From positions 1-9,296 of the forward strand of contig CALCUV010000157.1 in NCBI GenBank assembly GCA_937906765.1: a stretch of DNA of 9,296 bases, in the 5' to 3' direction. The DNA is from an uncultured Prevotella sp. (GTDB lineage Bacteria; Bacteroidota; Bacteroidia; Bacteroidales; Bacteroidaceae). Below, one piece after another: positions 1-5,081 of the stretch. The translations under genes were made by a program, and so were the position numbers. Position 1 is the first letter of the stretch. Every line of letters starts with the position of its first letter. Below the pieces are notes generated by a model, which ran no database searches, was not told the DNA's origin, and saw only the letters and a list, made by a program, of their open reading frames with translations.

Positions 1-840
1 TGTTGGGCTTATATCGTAGGCGCTGCAATCGCTATCAAGAAGGATTGCCGTCGTGCAGCAGATGCAGCAGCAGCAATCGGTGAAGGTCTTCAGGCTTTCT
101 GTATTCCTGGTTCCGTAGCTGACACTCGTCAGGTAGGTCTTGGACATGGTAACTTAGGTAAAATGTTACTTGAAGAAGAAACAGAATGTTTCGCATTCTT
201 AGCTGGTCATGAATCTTTCGCAGCTGCTGAAGGTGCTATCGGTATCGCAGAAAAAGCTAACAAAGTTCGTAAACAGCCACTTCGCGTTATCTTAAACGGT
301 CTTGGAAAAGACGCTGCTCAGATCATCGCTCGTATCAACGGCTTTACATACGTTGAAACAAAATATGATTATCATGAAGCAAAATTAAACGTTGTATACG
401 AAAAACCATACTCAACAGGTCTTCGTGCAACAGTTAAATGTTACGGTTCTGACGATGTTCAGGAAGGTGTTGCTATCATGCATCATGAAAACGTTGGTGT
501 ATCTATCACAGGTAACTCAACAAACCCAACACGTTTCCAGCATCCAGTAGCAGGTACATACAAAAAAGAATGTAACGAACAGGGCAAGAAATACTTCTCA
601 GTTGCTTCCGGTGGTGGTACAGGTCGTACACTTCACCCCGATAACATGGCAGCAGGTCCCGCTTCTTACGGTATGACTGACACACTCGGTCGTATGCACT
701 CAGATGCACAGTTCGCTGGTTCATCTTCAGTGCCCGCTCACGTAGAAATGATGGGCTTCCTCGGTATCGGTAACAACCCCATGGTAGGTTGTACAGTAGC
801 TTGCGCCGTACAGGCTGACCTCTACTTGAACAAGAAGTAA
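1..840 (+). CDS. GGGtGRT-family protein, C-terminal 279 residues (5' end outside window)
   Basis: The reading frame is open from base 1 and ends at a TAA at 838-840, so this is the C-terminal part of a longer gene. Full-length members are, from memory, about 330 aa, so roughly 50 residues are missing. The family is named after a conserved Gly-rich segment, present here as SGGGTGRT at 607-630 and followed by LHPDNMAAGPASYG. Other visible features are a Gly-rich N-terminal stretch (GLGHGNLGK, 136-162), a HHENVGVSITGNSTNP segment and several Cys near the C-terminus (MVGCTVACAV). The molecular function is not established to my knowledge. I recall association in other bacteria with an iron-sulfur scaffold-like gene, but no such partner lies downstream here. 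Codon use is strongly biased (ggt, cgt, gct, aac), which suggests high expression. The gene stands alone, followed directly by a hairpin terminator. The family call is confident and the role is unknown. Confidence 0.88.
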   Translation, partial: CWAYIVGAAIAIKKDCRRAADAAAAIGEGLQAFCIPGSVADTRQVGLGHGNLGKMLLEEETECFAFLAGHESFAAAEGAIGIAEKANKVRKQPLRVILNGLGKDAAQIIARINGFTYVETKYDYHEAKLNVVYEKPYSTGLRATVKCYGSDDVQEGVAIMHHENVGVSITGNSTNPTRFQHPVAGTYKKECNEQGKKYFSVASGGGTGRTLHPDNMAAGPASYGMTDTLGRMHSDAQFAGSSSVPAHVEMMGFLGIGNNPMVGCTVACAVQADLYLNKK

Positions 841-864
841 ATCAAGCGACTTTCGATAAACTTT

Positions 865-904
865 AAGGCTCCTGTAACTTTTGTAGTTATGGGAGTCTTT
901 GCTC
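865..904 (+). terminator. Hairpin terminator after the GGGtGRT gene
   Basis: Arms 865-879 and 885-899 can form a 15-bp stem with three G-U pairs around a 5-nt loop (tttgt). The stem starts 24 nt after the stop codon. The T-tract that follows is short and interrupted (tttgctcttta), so termination may be leaky. Confidence 0.7.
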
Positions 905-1008
905 TTTATACATTTTATGAATAAATTCATATTGTTATCCGGCAAGTGATTGGGGGTATGGTCCCATGAGGTCTTTCTGTGAAATCAAGTGAGTTTTTTT
1001 AACACGAC

Positions 1009-1032
1009 ACTCACGATTTTCTGATCGTAAGT
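1009..1032 (+). other. Leader hairpin upstream of the small acidic gene
   Basis: Arms 1009-1017 and 1024-1032 pair with one mismatch around a 6-nt loop, 40 nt before the 1072 start codon. The left arm (actcac, 1009-1014) can instead pair with gtgagt at 989-994, giving two mutually exclusive structures. This may be chance in AT-rich DNA. No known riboswitch or leader family was recognised, and no convincing Bacteroidota -33/-7 promoter was seen nearby. Confidence 0.25.
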
Positions 1033-1071
1033 AGAGCACTTTTTGCGGAGTCACTAAATCAAACAAACGAA

Positions 1072-1392
1072 ATGAATACATTTGAAGAATTAGAAAAAGG
1101 AGACAAAGTCTTTCTATTAAATGACGGCGAACCAGCCGAAAATATTAAAACATTATATGTGCAAAGCATATGCGAGTGGGATGATTATAGAGAGACCTAT
1201 GCGCTGAGTCTTGAAGAAGAAGAAGGAAGTAACAGGGAAGTACACCATTTTGAGGTATACGGTTATGATGTTATCAAGGAGCATGTAGATGATACTACTT
1301 ACACAATAGCAACAGACAAATCCTTAATTCTTGAAATGCTCGTAAAGAAGCACGAAGCTCAAGAGGAAAATGACACACCTCTTAATCATTGA
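1072..1392 (+). CDS. Small acidic hypothetical protein (106 aa)
   Basis: I do not recognise this protein. It is rich in Glu and Asp (EEEEGSNRE near residues 47-55, EAQEENDT near the C-terminus), with no signal peptide, membrane segment or Cys-metal motif, so it is probably cytoplasmic. The N-terminus (FEELEKGDKVFLLN) and the following alternating pattern suggest a small beta-barrel or SH3-like fold, followed by a C-terminal helix (SLILEMLVKKHEAQ). That fold is only an inference. The ATG follows an A-rich stretch (caaacaaacgaa) without a Shine-Dalgarno sequence, as is usual in Bacteroidota. The gene has its own 5' region and a strong terminator 31 nt after the stop, so it appears monocistronic. 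Independent expression signals support a real gene, although no homolog is known to me. Confidence 0.65.
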   Translation: MNTFEELEKGDKVFLLNDGEPAENIKTLYVQSICEWDDYRETYALSLEEEEGSNREVHHFEVYGYDVIKEHVDDTTYTIATDKSLILEMLVKKHEAQEENDTPLNH

Positions 1393-1422
1393 AAATTGTT
1401 TTACACCACATAAATCAAACGT

Positions 1423-1452
1423 AGAGCAGCCCTTTCGGACTGCTCTTTTTTT
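1423..1452 (+). terminator. Strong intrinsic terminator after the small acidic gene
   Basis: Arms 1423-1432 (agagcagccc) and 1437-1446 (ggactgctct) form a 10-bp stem with one C-A mismatch and a tttc loop. An uninterrupted T-tract runs to 1452. Polarity is + strand only, since the complementary side has no T-tract. Confidence 0.85.
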
Positions 1453-1463
1453 AACACGTTTTG

Positions 1464-1632
1464 TATCTTGAACAAAAGACCACCCCGTTGATTTTTATTT
1501 ATCAACAGATTAAACGGTTACTCGCGCAAGGAGAAAATCTGTGAAATCAGTGTAACGTTGATAAAAAAACTTATGTACTTATGTTCTTTTGTCAAGATAA
1601 ACCTGTTGATAAAACTCTTGTTCTTCTGTCAA
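1464..1632. repeat. AT-rich intergenic repeat cluster with GTTGATAA motifs
   Basis: Several related short repeats lie between two genes' 3' ends. The sequence at 1464-1480 (tatcttgaacaaaagac) is a near inverted copy of 1583-1599, the two differing by two single-base indels. The 14-mers at 1582-1595 and 1619-1632 are direct repeats with one mismatch. Each follows a GTTGATAA motif, making a degenerate direct repeat of 1557-1595 with 1605-1632. TTATCAACA occurs at 1499-1507 and, on the other strand, at 1604-1612, with TTATCAACG at 1556-1564. A small palindrome (gttgat...atcaac) spans 1487-1506. These 9-mers differ by one base from the canonical DnaA box TTATCCACA, but a function as an origin is not supported otherwise. 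Confidence 0.55.
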
Positions 1633-1639
1633 AAATATC

Positions 1640-2026
1640 CTATTGTCTCACGAGCGACATGTTCGGATTCTTCGGACTCAATTCATAGCGCATCTTGCTG
1701 GAGGGCGTGAAGCGCACGAGAACGCCACGGATGTTTTTCTCGCCTTCAAACTCCTCCTCCGTTGCAGCCGCCTTTGAGGAAATGCGGGCATGAAACGAAC
1801 CGAGGTCGCCGAGTCGCACACTCTGACCATTGCGCAGACATCTGATCACCTGCGTCTGAAGCGCGTCGAGCACAGCCTTCACGTCCGCCGAGTTCACGGT
1901 ACACGTAGCCGAAATGTTTTCAGCAATTTCTTCAAGCTTCACAGGAGTCACAGGAATCGCACTCGCGTGGTAAGCATACTCTTTCGTAATAGGATTTTTG
2001 CGGGAAATAAGTAAGTACTTGATCAT
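1640..2026 (-). CDS. HU-like DNA-binding protein (Bacteroidales HU-HIG type), 128 aa
   Basis: This is a predicted nucleoid-associated protein of the HU/IHF superfamily, in the longer Bacteroidota form (usually about 120-165 aa against about 90 for classical HU). It has an N-terminal beta segment (MIKYLLISRKNPIT) and then dimerisation-type helices with the pattern LEEIAENISATCTVNSADVKAVLDALQ at residues 32-58. The typical NGQSVRLGDLGSFHARISS segment is at residues 67-85, and a basic C-terminal strand region (IRGVLVRFTPSSKMRYEL) at 99-116. The family binds DNA with little sequence preference, and many paralogs occur per genome. The ATG at 2026 is directly preceded, in the mRNA leader, by four tandem 8-9-nt repeats and no Shine-Dalgarno sequence. 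The gene is divergent from the secreted orphan gene at 2289 and convergent with 1072-1392. No clear terminator was found below 1640. It could be a chromosomal copy or a remnant of a mobile element, since such paralogs are common in both. Confidence 0.85.
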   Translation of the reverse strand: MIKYLLISRKNPITKEYAYHASAIPVTPVKLEEIAENISATCTVNSADVKAVLDALQTQVIRCLRNGQSVRLGDLGSFHARISSKAAATEEEFEGEKNIRGVLVRFTPSSKMRYELSPKNPNMSLVRQ

Positions 2027-2061
2027 GGTTATTAAGGTTTTAAGGTTATTTGGTTTTAAGG
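2027..2061 (-). repeat. Four-copy 8-9-nt tandem repeat forming the HU-like gene leader
   Basis: On the + strand the units are ggttattaa (2027-2035), ggttttaa (2036-2043), ggttattt (2044-2051) and ggttttaa (2052-2059), then gg. The array touches the HU-like start codon, so in the mRNA it reads as A-rich TTAAAACC-like units up to the ATG. It could act in translation initiation (A-rich leaders favour initiation in Bacteroidota) or as a binding site for the product. Both ideas are inference. Confidence 0.55.
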
Positions 2062-2075
2062 GGCAAAAAAAGTGA

Positions 2076-2177
2076 GGAGAGAGGAGTCCATGCGGGTTAG
2101 TTTTCTCTGAGCACTCTGAGGACTCTGATAACTCTGAGCACTCTGAGAATTCCGATAACTCCGATAACCCTCTCTCC
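2076..2177. repeat. Degenerate 9-nt tandem repeat array with inverted flanks
   Basis: Seven contiguous 9-nt units run from 2104 to 2166: tctctgagc, actctgagg, actctgata, actctgagc, actctgaga, attccgata and actccgata, followed by a decaying eighth. The array is flanked by a perfect 9-bp inverted repeat, ggagagagg at 2076-2084 and cctctctcc at 2169-2177. Two 7-nt copies of ctcctaa (2174-2187) follow. The units show coordinated drift, from CTCTGAG at one end to CTCCGATA at the other. The array lies between the divergent HU-like and secreted-protein genes. The same unit family recurs at 3593-3631. There are no spacers, so it is not a CRISPR array. Confidence 0.85.
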
Positions 2178-2288
2178 TAACTCCTAACTATTAAAAGGTG
2201 GAAGAACTTGCGCTGAATTAAAAAATATTACTAAATTAGCCAACGCAAACACATTTTATTGAAGTTTAACTTTAAAAATAAGAAATTT

Positions 2289-3416
2289 ATGAATGCAATT
2301 AAAAGTATTATAGCAGTTCTTCTGCTCTCGATTGTCCCCCTCACGGCAATGGGGCAAAAAGTCAAACCCAACTGGGCTAAACCTGGTTCTCAACAGAAAA
2401 ATGTAAATAATGAGCTAACGGTAACAAACCATGGCGCATTTAAATCCCAATTGACCATCAAAGAAGTCATGAGAGCGGGTAATCTCGTCAAGATTACTTA
2501 TACATTCAAAAATCTTGAAAAAGTGAGTGTACCACATGTTACGGTCAGAAGTCGTGGCGAAGATGGTATTGCAATTATTACTGATAAAAGATGTGAAATT
2601 GTGGACATGACTTTTGCAGGCATAGGCTTAAACGACATAGATATAGGGAAGCGTGGTTACATTACCAAAACGCTTAAGCCTGGGGAAACAGTAGAGGGAG
2701 TACTTTACGTATCAGTAGATCAAACGATTAATAAAATTGATGCGATTAACTTTAATGTCTTTTCATATGAATATCCTGGTTACATTGGAGACTGGCGAAA
2801 TAAATTGAATAAAGGTGCAACTTATTCGTTCGCAAACGTCCCTATTATACAGTACACGATTCAAGGTAGTCGCGTTGGTAACATTGATTTCACGAAACCT
2901 ATCTCTACGCTCCCCAAAAAAGCACCCGGTTTATATGACTACATGAAGAAAGAAGAAAACGTCAACGAAATGGACGGATACACTGAAACTCGCGTGGAGT
3001 TCTATTATGGTTATGACTTAGTATTCGAGGGAGTCTCAACCGACGAAGGTCCTCAGAAGAGATTTGACGAAGTAACCTTCTATTCTAGCCGATTCCTCAC
3101 CCCAAATGGTTGCTATCCGGGCATGCCTATGCAAGAGTGGGTGGAAAAGGGTGCCTACCTTTGGGCTCAATATTACGAAGAGTGGACTAGAGTGGGTCCC
3201 TACTGGTCGCATTTTAGTGGCGAATGTGCCGATCAAACACTTAAAGATGCTTTGAAATTAGGATATTTTATACAACAATTCTTTATTGATTTTGGGAGAG
3301 CACATGATAAAGCTATGCAAAAAGACCCTGCGGCTATAACCAAAAAGGCACTCCGTAAAGAACTCTTCTCTGAAAAAAATCTCCTGCCCAGCATTACAAT
3401 CTTCATTGAGAAGTAA
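2289..3416 (+). CDS. Secreted hypothetical protein with N-terminal signal peptide (375 aa)
   Basis: I do not recognise a family. From the ATG at 2289 the protein starts MNAIKSIIAVLLLSIVPLTAMGQ, a good type I signal peptide probably cut near AMG/Q at residue 22. It has no lipobox Cys. An in-frame TTG at 2259 would add ten residues before the signal and is less likely. Residues about 40-165 alternate hydrophobic and polar residues (LTVTNHGAFKSQLTIKEV, KITYTFKNLEK, LKPGETVEGVLYVSVD), which resembles an extracellular beta-sandwich. Residues about 230-345 form a second region rich in Tyr, Trp and Phe (EFYYGYDLVFEG, EWVEKGAYLWAQYYEEW, YWSHFSGEC). Cys at about 102, 275 and 313 are candidates for a disulfide. 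It is likely periplasmic or cell-surface. No SusD, TonB or Por-secretion tail was seen. The gene stands alone, flanked by a repeat array upstream and two hairpins downstream. Confidence 0.75.
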   Translation: MNAIKSIIAVLLLSIVPLTAMGQKVKPNWAKPGSQQKNVNNELTVTNHGAFKSQLTIKEVMRAGNLVKITYTFKNLEKVSVPHVTVRSRGEDGIAIITDKRCEIVDMTFAGIGLNDIDIGKRGYITKTLKPGETVEGVLYVSVDQTINKIDAINFNVFSYEYPGYIGDWRNKLNKGATYSFANVPIIQYTIQGSRVGNIDFTKPISTLPKKAPGLYDYMKKEENVNEMDGYTETRVEFYYGYDLVFEGVSTDEGPQKRFDEVTFYSSRFLTPNGCYPGMPMQEWVEKGAYLWAQYYEEWTRVGPYWSHFSGECADQTLKDALKLGYFIQQFFIDFGRAHDKAMQKDPAAITKKALRKELFSEKNLLPSITIFIEK

Positions 3417-3480
3417 AATAACTTCTACAAACGTGCGTGCCCATAAGAAGGGGTAAATCGTGCAAGCAACACATACATAG

Positions 3481-3514
3481 AAAAAGGGGTGCTAATCAGT
3501 AGCATCCCTTTTTT
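3481..3514 (+). terminator. Strong intrinsic terminator after the secreted-protein gene
   Basis: Arms 3481-3494 (aaaaaggggtgcta) and 3500-3513 pair over 14 bp with one G-U around a 5-nt loop. The descending arm ends in a run of six T. It lies 64 nt after the TAA of the secreted-protein gene. Confidence 0.85.
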
Positions 3515-3534
3515 AAAACCACACACAATAAATT

Positions 3535-3579
3535 AACCCTCTGAATGCCCATAGCGGAAACACTCAGAGGGTTATTTTT
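3535..3579. terminator. Second hairpin, probably bidirectional terminator between convergent genes
   Basis: A perfect 10-bp stem is formed by aaccctctga (3535-3544) and tcagagggtt (3564-3573) around a 19-nt apical region. On the + strand it is followed by attttt. On the - strand it is followed by a weaker aatttatt. Its position, about 50 nt beyond the rseP stop on the - strand, fits termination of the rseP transcript and back-up termination of the + strand gene. Confidence 0.7.
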
Positions 3580-3592
3580 GCTTATTGCAATG

Positions 3593-3640
3593 AGTTATCG
3601 GAGTTCTTGGAAGACTCGGAATTCTTAGAACACTCCCAGG
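3593..3640 (-). repeat. Second 9-nt repeat array, overlapping the 3' end of rseP
   Basis: Read on the - strand the units are gttctaaga (3623-3631), attccgagt (3614-3622), cttccaaga (3605-3613) and actccgata (3596-3604), then a partial act. A possible degenerate unit at 3632-3640 precedes them. Units match the aYTCYRAKA pattern of the 2104-2166 array, including the shared attccga and actccgata forms. The array begins inside the last codons of rseP, provides its TAA stop (3625-3627) and ends next to the 3535-3579 hairpin. Confidence 0.75.
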
Positions 3641-4986
3641 TTGCTACAATCATTAAATATGGCGAATGCCATGAGTGCGAGCAGGAGATACATGCCGATT
3701 GTTTGTGTGATTTCAAGGAATCGGTCGGAGGGTTTGCGACGCGTGATGACTTCGTAGAGCAAGAAGAGAACATGACCACCATCGAGAGCAGGGATGGGAA
3801 GGATGTTCATAAATGCAAGCATGAGTGAAATGAATGCGGTAAGTTCCCAGAAGCGTTGCCAATCCCATACGTCGGGGAAGAGGTTGGCAATCGTGCCAAA
3901 CGAACCTACACTACTTGCGCCTTCCTTTGTAAAGAGGTATTTCAAATCGCTTACGTAACCCACGAGGACGTTGCATCCATGGACAATGCCCGCAGGAATG
4001 CTCTCGAAGAAGGTGTATTCCGTTGTAACCACCTTATAGTCGGGTGCTTTGAAAATTACGCCTAACTTTAAGTCTTCGGGGAGGGATGTGTGAAGTGTGT
4101 CAATAGAAGCATCTGCGCGTTGCACAACTAAAGAGACTTGGCGCAGGGCGCTTGCTTCTTCAGGCGTAGAGGTTTGAAGCGCATTGTTCTTTACGTGCAT
4201 CAAGTTTTGGAATTCATTCCATGTTGACAAACTTACGGAGTCAAGAGCAATGATTTTATCACCAGCATGGATACCGGCCTTTTCAGCTGCAGAGTTTGGC
4301 GCAACTTGGTCAATAAGAGAAGGGATGCGTTGGGCGATATATGGGGTTGCGCTCTTTGCTGATCCAATCTCGAGCAAACTACGCTCTACACCTGGAATTA
4401 CCTTATGCTCCTTGCCATTGCGAAGCACAACGATGGTGTCGGCATCGGCAAGTGCGCGGAAGAAGTCGCCATTCATTTTGTGGAGTTCGCCAAGATTTGT
4501 GCGAAGGGGGATGTCGCCGTCTTGGAAACCATGTGCTTTAGCTGTCTCGCTAAACATGAAACCGTGGGTCATGTGAGCAACGGGAATGAATTTTTCGCCC
4601 CAAGTGAAGAGAATGCCTACATAAATAATTAGTGCAGTAAGAAAGTTTACAAGCACACCGCCAACCATGACGAGCAAGCGCTGATAAGCGGGTTTTGCGC
4701 GGAATTCATCGTCCTTGACGGGTTGTTTCATTTGCTCCGTATCCATGGATTCGTCAATCATTCCCGCAATCTTGACATAACCACCGAGGGGAATCCATCC
4801 GAGATGGTAGGCTGTGCCTTTAAAAGTAAAGAGTTTGAGCGAGAACCAGGGGTCGAAGAACAGACAGAATTTCTCAACGCGAATCTTAAACAAGCGTGCG
4901 AAAAGGAAGTGACCGCCCTCGTGAAGCGTGATGAGGAGGGCGAAGCACAGGATGAGTTGGAGTATTTGTAAGAGTCCGATTGACAT
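3625..4986 (-). CDS. rseP: RseP-type site-2 intramembrane zinc metalloprotease (M50B), 453 aa
   Basis: This is an inner-membrane protease that cleaves transmembrane segments of anti-sigma factors or leftover signal peptides. The zinc-binding HEGGH is at residues 22-26 inside the first membrane segment. The third ligand motif NILPIPALDGG is at 394-404, with Asp402. Between them are the conserved GGVLVNF loop (109-115) at the second membrane helix and periplasmic PDZ domains. The second PDZ is clear (VAPNSAAEKAGIHAGDKIIALD, about 228-249), while the first (about 134-200) is diverged. The final membrane helix is near 422-440. Length is normal for the family. The C-terminal tail after FAIFND (CSNLGVF) is unlike the tail I would expect, and its last codons and stop lie in a 9-nt repeat array. 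The gene follows dxr after 97 nt, so it may be co-transcribed or have its own promoter. No convincing Bacteroidota promoter was found. The actual substrate in this organism is unknown. Confidence 0.95.
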   Translation of the reverse strand: MSIGLLQILQLILCFALLITLHEGGHFLFARLFKIRVEKFCLFFDPWFSLKLFTFKGTAYHLGWIPLGGYVKIAGMIDESMDTEQMKQPVKDDEFRAKPAYQRLLVMVGGVLVNFLTALIIYVGILFTWGEKFIPVAHMTHGFMFSETAKAHGFQDGDIPLRTNLGELHKMNGDFFRALADADTIVVLRNGKEHKVIPGVERSLLEIGSAKSATPYIAQRIPSLIDQVAPNSAAEKAGIHAGDKIIALDSVSLSTWNEFQNLMHVKNNALQTSTPEEASALRQVSLVVQRADASIDTLHTSLPEDLKLGVIFKAPDYKVVTTEYTFFESIPAGIVHGCNVLVGYVSDLKYLFTKEGASSVGSFGTIANLFPDVWDWQRFWELTAFISLMLAFMNILPIPALDGGHVLFLLYEVITRRKPSDRFLEITQTIGMYLLLALMAFAIFNDCSNLGVF

Positions 4987-5081
4987 AGTTTAGTGATTTT
5001 GTGATGGAGGATAATGTTTATTATTTATTGATGATTTCAAAAGATGGTCTTTTTATTTGCTATCTTATCAAATAACCACTA

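Noticed and set aside
506..945. Two 72-codon antisense frames over the end of the GGGtGRT gene
   Set aside because: They overlap a conserved protein-coding sequence and the terminator hairpin, and the products resemble no protein.
1464..1632. Chromosomal replication origin
   Set aside because: The 9-mers carry a mismatch to the DnaA box and there is no dnaA, dnaN or other origin-linked gene nearby, so I did not annotate it as an origin.
1790..2014. 74-codon + strand frame opposite the HU-like gene
   Set aside because: It lies wholly within the antisense of a well-supported HU-like gene and is rich in Arg and His, as expected for a shadow frame.
2104..2166. CRISPR array
   Set aside because: The repeats are contiguous 9-nt units with no spacers, and no cas gene is present.
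2259..2288. TTG at 2259 as start of the secreted-protein gene
   Set aside because: It would put ten extra polar and basic residues ahead of an otherwise standard signal peptide. The ATG at 2289 gives a normal n-region directly before the hydrophobic core.
4987..5081. Promoter for rseP in the dxr-rseP gap
   Set aside because: TTTG-containing stretches occur, but none has both elements at the 19-21 nt spacing expected, so no site was annotated.
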